From Actinomadura sp. NAK00032 (GTDB lineage: Bacteria > Actinomycetota > Actinomycetes > Streptosporangiales > Streptosporangiaceae), in assembly GCF_013364275.1 (NCBI RefSeq), contig NZ_CP054932.1, positions 2,852,001-2,916,000 on the forward strand: a stretch of DNA of 64,000 bases, read 5' to 3'. The notes beneath the pieces were generated by a model, which did not search any database, was not told the origin of the DNA, and was given only the letters and a program-made list of their open reading frames with translations. The position numbers were made by a program, and so were the translations under genes. Shown piece after piece: positions 45,698-55,245 of the stretch (positions are counted from its first letter, which is position 1; each line of letters starts with the position of its first letter).

Positions 45698-46651
45698 GTG
45701 TCGGTTGAGCCCATTGTTCTGGTCGTCGGGGACGAAGAGTTGCTCGTGGAGCGGGCGATCGGGGATGTCGTCGCGTCCGTGCGGGCGGACGACCCGGATA
45801 CCGAGGTCATCGATCTCGCTCCGGGCGGGCTGGAGCCCGGGCGGATCTCGGAGCTGACGTCGCCGTCGCTGTTCGGGGGCGGGAAGGTGCTGGTGATCCG
45901 GTCGGCGCAGGACCTGGGCAAGGACCTCACGGCCGAGGTGCTGAAGTACGCCAAGAACCCGGCGGACGAGGTCGTGCTCGTGGCCGTCCACCCCGGCGGG
46001 GCCAAGGGCAAGGCGCTGGTGGACGGGCTCACCAAGCTCAAGGCGCGCAAGGTGTCGTGCCCGAAGGTCGCCAAGGTCGGGGAACGCGTCGACTTCGTCA
46101 GGGCGGAGATCCGCCGGGCGGGCGGGAAGATCTCGGCGGACGGTGCGCGCGGGCTGATCGACGCGGTGGGGAACGATCTGCGCGAGCTGGCGGCGGCGTG
46201 CAGCCAGCTGGTGGCCGACACCGGGGGAAAGGTCGACGACGCGGCCGTCGCCCGCTACTACCGGGGGCGCGCCGAGGTCAGCGGGTTCACGGTGGCGGAC
46301 AAGGCCATCGAGGGGCAGCTCGCCGAGGCGCTGGAGCAGCTCCGGTGGGCGCTCGCCACCGGGGTGGCGCCGGTGCTGATCGTCAGCGCGCTCGCTCAGG
46401 GCGTGCGGGGGCTGGCGAAGGTCGGCGGGGCGCCGCGCGGGGCGCGGGGCGCGGCACTGGCGAAGGAACTGGGCATGCCGCCGTGGAAGATCGACCGGGT
46501 GCAGCGGCAGCTGCGCGGCTGGTCCGGAGACGGCGTCGCGCGGGCGCTGGCCGCGGTGGCAACAGCGGACGAGCAGGTCAAGGGCGGCGCCGCCGACCCC
46601 GCGTACGCCCTGGAAAAGACCGTCGCCCAGATCGTCGCCGCCCGCGGCTGA
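45698..46651 (+). CDS. holA: DNA polymerase III delta subunit
   Basis: A 317-residue HolA: VLVVGDEELLVERAIGDVV at the start, GGKVLVIRSAQDL, VSGFTVADKAIEGQLAEALEQLRWAL and a C-terminal helical collar. It is the clamp-loader subunit that opens the beta clamp. Its place next to comEC is common in bacteria. The GTG at 45698 gives the family length; frames upstream are low-complexity repeat. Confidence 0.94.
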   Translation: MSVEPIVLVVGDEELLVERAIGDVVASVRADDPDTEVIDLAPGGLEPGRISELTSPSLFGGGKVLVIRSAQDLGKDLTAEVLKYAKNPADEVVLVAVHPGGAKGKALVDGLTKLKARKVSCPKVAKVGERVDFVRAEIRRAGGKISADGARGLIDAVGNDLRELAAACSQLVADTGGKVDDAAVARYYRGRAEVSGFTVADKAIEGQLAEALEQLRWALATGVAPVLIVSALAQGVRGLAKVGGAPRGARGAALAKELGMPPWKIDRVQRQLRGWSGDGVARALAAVATADEQVKGGAADPAYALEKTVAQIVAARG

Positions 46652-46691
46652 CCCCGAGGCTCGGCGGCCGGCTCACGAGGCGTGCGTCGGC

Positions 46692-47108
46692 TCAGGGGGT
46701 TTCGGCCTTGGCTTTCAGGCCGTGGGCTTCCATTGTTACGTAGCGGCGGGAGAGGCGGCCCAGTAGGAGGGCGAAGAGGGGGGCCAGGGGGCCTTTTTGG
46801 TCGAGGGTCAGGCGGACGGTGGCGCCGTTCGGGGCCGGAGTGATGTCGTGGACCGCGGTCGTGGTGACGCCGGGGGAACGGGACTCCCAGGTGAAGGTCT
46901 CGTTCTCGGTGAAGGCGGTGACGGTCCAGACGGCGGCGGGGATCTTCGGCTGCTGGACGCGGGCCCGGCTGGACAGGCCGAAGGGCCGGTCGAGGATCTC
47001 GACGCGGTCGATCGACGCGGTCATCTCGGGCCAGCGCTCGACGTCCTTCAGGAGGTTCCAGACGGTCTCGGGGGCGGCGGCGATGTCGACGGAGATCTCG
47101 AAGTGCAC
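46692..47108 (-). CDS. SRPBCC family protein
   Basis: A 138-residue protein with the START-like SRPBCC pattern: HFEISVDIAAAPETVWNLLKDVERWPEM, then a beta-rich middle and a C-terminal helix. Such proteins bind hydrophobic ligands. The start is GTG 47108, with GAGG upstream. The first 61 bp overlap the LysR gene in another frame, implying co-transcription with the regulator. Confidence 0.85.
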   Translation of the reverse strand: MHFEISVDIAAAPETVWNLLKDVERWPEMTASIDRVEILDRPFGLSSRARVQQPKIPAAVWTVTAFTENETFTWESRSPGVTTTAVHDITPAPNGATVRLTLDQKGPLAPLFALLLGRLSRRYVTMEAHGLKAKAETP

Positions 47109-47968
47109 GGCGTGCTCCTCACGGCGGTGCGGACGGTGGCCAGCAGGTCGGTGACCAAGGGGTCGTCGGCGCGGTCCGGCAGATGCAGAGCGTAGTAGGG
47201 GACGGCGGGCAGGTCGATGATCTCGCGGGCGGTGAGGCCCGGCGGCGGGGGCACGCAGCCGTTCACCACGGCCAGGCCGATGCGCAGCGAGACGAAGTGC
47301 AGCATCAGCGGCCAGCCCTCGGCCTCGACGGCGAGCGTCCACGGGACGCCGGCGGCGCGCAGCGCGCGTTCGAGGGTGATGCGGTGCGGGCCGGCCGGGG
47401 GCGGGACGATGAGGTCGGCGCCCGCGAGGTCGGCGAGGGTGAGGCGCCCGAGCGCGGTGAGCGGGTGGTCGTCCGGCATGACCAGGATCTGCGGGTAGGA
47501 CGCCAGTGGTTCGGTGCGCACGTCGGTCGGCAGGACGTCCAGGACGGCGACGCCCACGTCGGCGCGGCCGGTGCGGACGGCGGTGAGGGTGCGGGCGCGG
47601 TCGCCGTTGATCAGGCGGACCCCGGTGCGGACGGCGTCGCCGAGCAGGTACAGGTAGGCGCCCTCGCCGGCGGCCAGGGTCGGGAGGCGGGACGGGGCGG
47701 TGCCGTGGACGGCGTCGAGGAACGCCGACATGCGGGCGTCGAGGTCGCGGGCGAAGCGGGCGACCTGCTCGCCGGCGGGGGTGAGGGCGAGGCGGCGTCC
47801 GTGCCGGGTGTAGAGGGGGCGGCCGAGACTCTCGGACAGTTTCCGCACTTTGACGTGGAGGGCGGGCTGGGAGATGTGGAGTTCGTCGGCGGCGCGGGTG
47901 AAGTTGAGGTGGTCGGCGAAGACCGCGAAGGAGGCGAGCGCGTCGGTGGAGAGCCGACTCAGATCCAT
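47048..47968 (-). CDS. LysR family transcriptional regulator
   Basis: A 306-residue LysR regulator: helix-turn-helix NFTRAADELHISQPALHVKVRKLSESLGRPLY near the N-terminus and a substrate-binding domain. The C-terminal ~20 residues (Pro/Ser-rich) are the out-of-frame reading of the SRPBCC start, so this tail is probably not functional. It is upstream of the SRPBCC gene and divergent from the HAD-like gene, with an inverted repeat between. Confidence 0.92.
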   Translation of the reverse strand: MDLSRLSTDALASFAVFADHLNFTRAADELHISQPALHVKVRKLSESLGRPLYTRHGRRLALTPAGEQVARFARDLDARMSAFLDAVHGTAPSRLPTLAAGEGAYLYLLGDAVRTGVRLINGDRARTLTAVRTGRADVGVAVLDVLPTDVRTEPLASYPQILVMPDDHPLTALGRLTLADLAGADLIVPPPAGPHRITLERALRAAGVPWTLAVEAEGWPLMLHFVSLRIGLAVVNGCVPPPPGLTAREIIDLPAVPYYALHLPDRADDPLVTDLLATVRTAVRSTPCTSRSPSTSPPPPRPSGTS

Positions 47969-47974
47969 AGCCGG

Positions 47975-48005
47975 GAACTATAGCCGGGTGGGTCATTGAT
48001 AGTTC
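47975..48005. promoter_or_regulatory. LysR-type operator candidate
   Basis: GAACTAT (47975-47981) and ATAGTTC (47999-48005) are perfect inverted copies 17 bp apart, in the 69-bp gap between the divergent LysR and HAD-like genes. It probably binds the adjacent LysR protein and could control both directions. Confidence 0.6.
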
Positions 48006-48037
48006 TGCTTTAGGGGTGGGGCCCCGAGAGTTGAGGC

Positions 48038-48565
48038 ATGGACATCGAACCTCGGCTCGGCGTTGATTTCGGCCGGGTCGTGCACGGGGGGCTGCGGGCG
48101 CCCGGCGACGACGACACCGCGTTCTTGGACGGCAGTTTCGAAGACGCTCTGGCATCACCGGCGACCGATGGCGTCTACGAGGTGCTGCCGGGGCTCATCG
48201 ACGCCTTCGAAGGGCGCGCCTGGATCATCTCCAAGTGCGGTGAGCGCATCCAGAAACGGACACTGGCATGGCTCGACCACCATGACTTCTATGCCAGGAC
48301 GGGTCTGCCGAAGGAGAACGTGCGCTTCTGCCGGAAGCGGGCGGACAAGGCAGGCCACTGCGCGGAACTCGGCATCACGCACATGATCGACGACCGGCTG
48401 GACGTGCACCGGGCCATTCGCGACATCGTCCCCCACCGGTATCTGTTCGGGGCGGAGAAAGGCCCGGAATGGGTGCGGCTCCTGCCCGACTGGGCGGCCG
48501 CGGAGATCATTCGCGCAGATATTCGGGCGGCACGGCCCCGGTCAGCCACACCCCGTTCGCGCTGA
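48038..48565 (+). CDS. HAD-like protein, NT5C-type, atypical motif I
   Basis: A 175-residue protein. It begins with LGVDFGRVV, a HAD-like motif I in which the second Asp of DxD is Gly. Later come IISKCGERIQKRTLAWLDHH (motif II/III region) and the acidic HMIDDRLDVHRAI (motif IV). This resembles the deoxyribonucleotidase-like branch of the HAD fold, but the missing acid/base Asp suggests altered or no phosphatase activity. The last 59 bp overlap the convergent kptA gene. Confidence 0.65.
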   Translation: MDIEPRLGVDFGRVVHGGLRAPGDDDTAFLDGSFEDALASPATDGVYEVLPGLIDAFEGRAWIISKCGERIQKRTLAWLDHHDFYARTGLPKENVRFCRKRADKAGHCAELGITHMIDDRLDVHRAIRDIVPHRYLFGAEKGPEWVRLLPDWAAAEIIRADIRAARPRSATPRSR

Positions 48566-49055
48566 CCCGGAACTCGTGCCCGTCCGCGGCCATCCGCCCG
48601 GACTCGACGACCAGGACGACGGGCCGGCCGCGGCGGGCGCCGACGCGCCGGGCCGTTTCGCGGTCGGGGGACAGGTGCACGGCGTGCCGGCCCATCGGCA
48701 GGAGCCCGTCGCGCAGGATCGCGGCGACGGACGTACTCACCGTGCCGTGGTAGAGGAACTCCGGCGGGGATACCGATGGCAGTTTCAGGTCGACCGGGAC
48801 GGAATGGCCCTGGACGGCCCTGATCCGGTTTCCCTGCATTTCGTAGCGCTTCTTGTCGTTGACGCTCACGACATGTTCCAGTTCGGAACGCGTCAACGCG
48901 AAGCCGTGCCGGGACGCGGCGGCGAGGAGTTCGGTGACGTCCGCCCAGCCCTCGGGGTCGAGCGCGAGCCCGATCCGCTCCGGGCGGTGCCGCAGATGCT
49001 TGGCGAGATACTTGGAGACCTTCACCACGCGGCGTTCGTCCATGGGCCCGGACAT
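48507..49055 (-). CDS. kptA: RNA 2'-phosphotransferase KptA/Tpt1
   Basis: A 182-residue enzyme with VSKYLAKHLRHRPERIGL at the start, LYHGT, VHLSPDRETARRVG and NGVWL. It removes a 2'-phosphate from RNA using NAD+. The eukaryal role is in tRNA splicing; the bacterial substrate is unclear. Start at 49055 or 49043 (MDERRVVKVSKYL); neither has a strong ribosome site. Confidence 0.92.
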   Translation of the reverse strand: MSGPMDERRVVKVSKYLAKHLRHRPERIGLALDPEGWADVTELLAAASRHGFALTRSELEHVVSVNDKKRYEMQGNRIRAVQGHSVPVDLKLPSVSPPEFLYHGTVSTSVAAILRDGLLPMGRHAVHLSPDRETARRVGARRGRPVVLVVESGRMAADGHEFRVSANGVWLTGAVPPEYLRE

Positions 49056-49100
49056 GCGTCGGGGCCGGCGCGCGGAACGGCCGGCCCCTAGCGTGCGGTT

Positions 49101-49370
49101 CTACTTGGCCTGCAGGGCGGCGGCCTGCTTGGCGATCGCCGACTTGCGGTTGGCGGCCTGGTTCTTGTGGATGACGCCCTTGCTGACGGCCTTGTCGAGC
49201 TTGCGCGCGGCGCTGCGCTGCGCCTCGACGGCGGCGTCGGCGTTGCCGGCCTCGGCGGCCTCGCGGAACTTGCGGATCGCCGTCTTCAGCTCGGACTTGA
49301 CGGCCTTGTTGCGCAGGCGGGCCTTCTCGTTCTGCTTGTTGCGCTTGATCTGGGACTTGATGTTAGCCAC
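49101..49370 (-). CDS. rpsT: 30S ribosomal protein S20
   Basis: An 89-residue S20: (V)[20 protein letters not shown] at the start and [20 protein letters not shown] near the end. It binds 16S rRNA early in 30S assembly. GTG start at 49370 with GAGG nine bases upstream. It is divergent from lepA, a common arrangement in actinobacteria. Confidence 0.97.
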   Translation of the reverse strand: MANIKSQIKRNKQNEKARLRNKAVKSELKTAIRKFREAAEAGNADAAVEAQRSAARKLDKAVSKGVIHKNQAANRKSAIAKQAAALQAK

Positions 49371-49574
49371 GTCGTAGTGCCTCAGCTTGGTTGCGATCCT
49401 GGCCTGCCACCGGCAGGTTCTGACGAGTGTCTGGACGGGGGCGGGACGGTGCCCCCGGGGCACGACGCTACGCCACACGCAGTCGCACAGCTTACCAATC
49501 ACCGGGGCCCGCCCCAAACCGGGCCGTGCACGGAGCACCGCGCCCGGCATGGGACTATGGAAGCACACATATCC

Positions 49575-51452
<1,878 letters not shown>

Positions 51453-51477
51453 GAGCAGCCCCTACGTCAGGCCCGGC

Positions 51478-52050
51478 CTACTTCAGGATGGGCCACGCCA
51501 CCACGACCGGGACGCGGCGGAACTCGCCGCGGTTCGCGGCGCGCCCCGCGTAGACGAGGTAGAACATCACGGCGGCCGTGAACAGCAGCGGCACCCAGAT
51601 GAGGACGTCGACGGCCAGCGACAGCAGCCCGAAGACGAACCACACCGCGATCGCGGCGATGCCCATGTTGAGGCCCTGCGCGGCGTGCCGCCGCACGAAC
51701 GGCGAACCGCCCTTGCCGAAGAAGACGATGGCCGGTGCGATGGCGCCGACGAGGAACTGGCCCACGTACGCCATGAGCGCCCACGTCCGGTCGTCGTCCC
51801 CGCCCGGCCCGTGGCCGCCGGGCATCTGCCCCGCCATCTGACCGGGCATCTGGACGGTGCCACCGCCCTGCTGGGGCTGCTGCCAGGCCGCGTTGGGCTG
51901 CTGTTGGGGCTGCTGTCCCTGCTGGGGTTGCTGCCACATGTTCCCTGGCTGCTGCCAGGGCGCCTGGGGCTGAGCCTGCTGCTGGGGCTGCTGCCAGCCC
52001 TGGCCGGGCTGCTGACCTTGACCGGGCGACGGGGGAGGCCCGTAGGCCAT
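51478..52050 (-). CDS. DUF4870 membrane protein with Gln-rich N-terminus
   Basis: A 190-residue protein. Residues ~1-85 are a disordered Gln/Pro/Trp-rich stretch with repeated WQQPQQ units. The rest has three membrane helices with RTWALMAYVGQF and FVRRHAAQGLNM, typical of DUF4870. Function unknown. The ATG at 52050 follows GAGAGGA. It ends 25 bp from lepA, tail-to-tail. Confidence 0.85.
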   Translation of the reverse strand: MAYGPPPSPGQGQQPGQGWQQPQQQAQPQAPWQQPGNMWQQPQQGQQPQQQPNAAWQQPQQGGGTVQMPGQMAGQMPGGHGPGGDDDRTWALMAYVGQFLVGAIAPAIVFFGKGGSPFVRRHAAQGLNMGIAAIAVWFVFGLLSLAVDVLIWVPLLFTAAVMFYLVYAGRAANRGEFRRVPVVVAWPILK

Positions 52051-52218
52051 GGCGGACGTCCTCTCCATTAGTTCGCTGCGCGTTCGCGATGCGAAGGTGC
52101 GAAGCTGCGAGCCATTGCGCGAAGTGTATGACTCCTAGGACGCACGGTAAGTTCGAACCGGTTCCCCGGATCGCCCGGCCTGTGGCCGTTTCGCGCCACA
52201 CGCCGGCACAGCCCGGCG

Positions 52219-53607
52219 TCAGGGACGCCACACGACGGCGGACGGGGCCGCCCGGGTGAGCGTGACCGAGCCCGTCCAGGCGATGGCCGACGGCTGCGGC
52301 AGGTACGCCTCGTCCAGGAAGAACCCCCGGTTGACGGACGTGACCGTCGCCGGTGCGCCGTTGTCGCCCCACCCGGTCGGCAGCCGCAGCGCCTCGACGC
52401 TCGCGATGTCGGCGGCCCGCGTCCCCGCGGGCAGTTCGACGGTGGTGGCGACGGCGCCGTCCCGGTCGATCGACCAGGTCGGCTCGCCGTGGTCGGACCG
52501 GTACAGCACGGACGGGTCGGCCTTCAGCCGGACGCCGAGCGCCACCCCGGGCACGGACCCGAACCCGGTCGCCGCGCCCGTCGTCTTGGCGAACTCGACG
52601 AACAGGTAGGAGCGCTGGTCGCCGACCTCCCGCGTCACGGGGTCGGACGGGTCCTCGATCTCGCCCTCCCGCACCATCTCCTGGGCCGCGACCCGGTACG
52701 TCCACGGCTCGCGGTCCATGACGGCCTCGCGGGCGCGTCCCTCCGGCCGCGTCCGGGACGCGTCGAGGAGGAAGCGCAGCGGCGGGTCCGGCGAGATCAC
52801 GTCGCACATGTTGTTGTTCGACGTGCAGGTCTGCAGCACCGGGTGGTCGCCCTCGTAGCGGCCGGCGAACTTCAGCGTCAGGTGCAGGGGCGCCTGGTAG
52901 ACGGCGGTGCCGTCGACCCGGTTCCCGGACGCGTCGACCTCGACGCGGTACACCCATTCGATGTCGGTGGTCCGCCCCCAGCGGGCCATCAGCGCGGGCG
53001 TGTCGGTGCCGCCGTCCTCGTTGCTCCACACCACCGAGTACTCGATGACGCGGTGCCCGGGGGTCGCGGCGGGCCGCGTCTCGTGCCAGGCGATCAGCGG
53101 GGTGTCGGTGGCCGCGTTCTGGTAGGGGTCGCCGAACGGCCAGCCGGTCCGGCCGACGACGGCGGGCGCGTGGCGCAGGGCGACCGCGTCCGCCTCCGGC
53201 ATCCGGACGCGGGCCTGGCTCAGGGTGACGCGGCGGGCGGCGGGCGCGCTGCCCTTCGCGAAGCGCAGCGTCACCTCGTGGCGCCCCTTCCCGACATGCC
53301 CGAGGCCGAGGCTGCGGGGAACCGGGTCGGACGAGGGGACGACCAGGTCGGTCACATGGTGCCCGTCCACCGCGACCGACACCACGGCGGACTCGGCGCC
53401 CTCGCGGACCCACGAGACGCCCGGCGCGGACGCGGCGAAGGAGATGACGGCCTCCCCGTCCCGGTGGGCGGTGAACGTCAGCGTCCGGGCGGGGCCGCCG
53501 CGCTGGACGGTGAGGGTGCCGCCGGCGGCGTGGGCGGGAAGCGGAGCGAGGACGAGGGGAGCGCCGGCGAGGGCGGCGAGCACGGCATGACGCGCACGGC
53601 TTCTCAT
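52219..53607 (-). CDS. secreted protein of unknown function
   Basis: A 462-residue protein with an N-terminal signal peptide cut after about AHA (residues ~25-27). The mature part is beta-rich and includes CTSNNNMCDV, two cysteines close enough for a disulfide, and WSNEDGGTDTPALMARWGRTTDIEWVYRV. No catalytic motif or family is recognised. Exported by Sec, probably extracellular. Confidence 0.7.
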   Translation of the reverse strand: MRSRARHAVLAALAGAPLVLAPLPAHAAGGTLTVQRGGPARTLTFTAHRDGEAVISFAASAPGVSWVREGAESAVVSVAVDGHHVTDLVVPSSDPVPRSLGLGHVGKGRHEVTLRFAKGSAPAARRVTLSQARVRMPEADAVALRHAPAVVGRTGWPFGDPYQNAATDTPLIAWHETRPAATPGHRVIEYSVVWSNEDGGTDTPALMARWGRTTDIEWVYRVEVDASGNRVDGTAVYQAPLHLTLKFAGRYEGDHPVLQTCTSNNNMCDVISPDPPLRFLLDASRTRPEGRAREAVMDREPWTYRVAAQEMVREGEIEDPSDPVTREVGDQRSYLFVEFAKTTGAATGFGSVPGVALGVRLKADPSVLYRSDHGEPTWSIDRDGAVATTVELPAGTRAADIASVEALRLPTGWGDNGAPATVTSVNRGFFLDEAYLPQPSAIAWTGSVTLTRAAPSAVVWRP

Positions 53608-53683
53608 GATCGGGAAAGGTACGGCGCCGGGGTCGCGTTCCGGTGACGGCGCGGTCGCCCGCGGGTGTCGGCTCGGTGAGGCG

Positions 53684-54592
53684 TCAGGCGCGGCTGCGGT
53701 GCAGCGGCGCGAGCGCGGCGAGCGCGGCCGGCTCCTGCAGCGACACGGCCGTGAACCGCCCGGCCCCCTCGCCCTTCCCGCCGTGTGCGTCGGGCCCGTA
53801 GAGGGTCAGCCCCGACTCGGCCAGCCGGACGGCGCGGCCCCGCCGGACGACGTCGTGGCCCAGCTCCCGCAGCAGCGCGACCACGTCGCCGGCGGGCTCG
53901 TCGAGCAGGTCGACGCCGTCCAGCCGGAACCGCATCTCGGGGTTGCCGCTCCAGCCGGGCGAGCGCGTCCCGCAGATCTCGGCGAGCCGCTCCACGCCGT
54001 CCTCGCCCCGGTCGGTGGACAGCGCCAGCGTCCCGCGCCCCACCCGCACGCTGCGGTGGTCGGCCCACCCGCACAGCAGCGACGCCTTCGGCGGGCGGGT
54101 GCCGCAGTGCTCGGCGACGCCGGCGAGGGCCGTCCACGCGTCGGGGGCCAGGGTGGAGAACAGCAGGCTCGCGTCCGGCAGCAGCGCCCCGCGGCCCGGC
54201 TCCAGCGTGACGACGAACGGCGCCACCCGCCCCGGGAACCGCGCCGGGTCGGCCTCCCGGAGCGTGACGAGCCCCTCCCACTCCACCGGCTCGTCCACCG
54301 CGAACCAGGTGATCACGGCCTCCACGCCGAGGTCGCGGAACGTCGCGTCGGTCAGCCGCTCGGCGACCGCCTCGCGCAGCCCCTCCGCGGTCTCGGCGAG
54401 GCGGCGGCGCCACCACGGGGGCTCCGGCTCGGCGGACCCGCCCGTCGACCAGCGCGTCCCCGGCCCGGGCAGGCCGGACCGCCGCTCGCCGCCCGCGCCG
54501 TCGACCACCGTGCAGTGCCAGCCGTCCGGCCCGCCCTGCAGCAGCACCCGCGCCGGCGCCCGTCCCTGCTCGGTCGCACCCTCGTCCACCAT
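53684..54592 (-). CDS. conserved-looking protein of unknown function
   Basis: A 302-residue soluble protein with no signal peptide or membrane helix. Codon third positions are strongly G/C, as in real genes here. It holds VEAVITWFAVDEPVEWEGLVTL in the middle and DLLDEPAGDVVALLRELGHDVV late. No family is recognised. The start is ATG 54592, with no strong ribosome site; 54667 would add 25 residues. Confidence 0.6.
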   Translation of the reverse strand: MVDEGATEQGRAPARVLLQGGPDGWHCTVVDGAGGERRSGLPGPGTRWSTGGSAEPEPPWWRRRLAETAEGLREAVAERLTDATFRDLGVEAVITWFAVDEPVEWEGLVTLREADPARFPGRVAPFVVTLEPGRGALLPDASLLFSTLAPDAWTALAGVAEHCGTRPPKASLLCGWADHRSVRVGRGTLALSTDRGEDGVERLAEICGTRSPGWSGNPEMRFRLDGVDLLDEPAGDVVALLRELGHDVVRRGRAVRLAESGLTLYGPDAHGGKGEGAGRFTAVSLQEPAALAALAPLHRSRA

Positions 54593-54704
54593 CCCGTTGA
54601 CACTATCCACCCAAGAGGGGCGGCATGCTGCATTCCGGCCGTCCGGCGCGTGGTTTCCGGACGACACGGCGGCGGTTGCTCGACCTGGGCCCGTATGTAG
54701 GTAC

Positions 54705-54733
54705 GGTCAGAACAGCGGCCAGACGGTCTGACC
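54705..54733. promoter_or_regulatory. inverted repeat upstream of the YezG-like gene
   Basis: GGTCAGA (54705-54711) pairs with TCTGACC (54727-54733), with a tighter inner palindrome CAGACGGTCTG (54720-54730). The site ends 18 bp before the GTG and could be a TetR-type operator or an mRNA hairpin. Confidence 0.45.
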
Positions 54734-54751
54734 CGACCTCCCGGAGGTAGC

Positions 54752-55192
54752 GTGACCCACCCCGAGCAGGTACTGCGTTCTGCGAAGGAACGGGAAACGG
54801 TGAACGGCGCCGTCCGCGCGCTGCGCTCCGCCGCCCCCGACGGCTGGGAGCGGCTCGACTTCGCGTTCCGCGCGACCGTCGGCATCGACAGCGCCTCGCT
54901 GGAGGTCGAGGACGCCGGCGGCGGCCGCCGTACCGCCGTCCCGCCCGGCCAGGCCATCGGCCGGATGGACGAGCTGCGCCGCGTGATGTACCGCGCCGGC
55001 AAGGGCGCCTGGTTCACCGCGCGCCTCCAGATCGAGCGCTCCGGCCGCTTCAGCGCCGAGTTCGACTACGACGGCGAACCGGACTTCACCCCGCCCCTCA
55101 CCGCGTCCGCCTACGTCCAGGACCTCGACCGCTTCCCCCGCACGGACGCCCACATCCCAGACTGGCTCCGCGAAAAACTCGACGAGTCCTGA
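54752..55192 (+). CDS. YezG-like (DUF600-type) immunity-family candidate
   Basis: A 146-residue acidic protein. The end matches the pattern of YezG-type immunity proteins: GAWFTARLQIERSGRF, FDYDGEPDF and FPRTDAHIPDWL. In mycobacteria a related protein neutralises the TNT NAD-glycohydrolase toxin. No toxin gene is adjacent, so here it may be an orphan immunity or have another role. The GTG follows GGAGGTAGC, a strong site. Confidence 0.6.
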   Translation: MTHPEQVLRSAKERETVNGAVRALRSAAPDGWERLDFAFRATVGIDSASLEVEDAGGGRRTAVPPGQAIGRMDELRRVMYRAGKGAWFTARLQIERSGRFSAEFDYDGEPDFTPPLTASAYVQDLDRFPRTDAHIPDWLREKLDES

Positions 55193-55245
55193 ACGACCGC
55201 CTCCGCCGGGTCTGAGCAGGCGGCCGGGCGGGGCAGACTTGAAGG

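Noticed and set aside
45392..45991. Pro/Arg-rich or Gly/Trp-rich proteins in the repeat island on either strand
   Set aside because: They are translations of tandem repeats with low complexity; no ribosome sites or family features.
51467..53413. A single minus-strand frame joining the DUF4870 gene and the secreted-protein gene
   Set aside because: It is a shadow in another frame of both genes and their spacer; each real gene has its own start and features.
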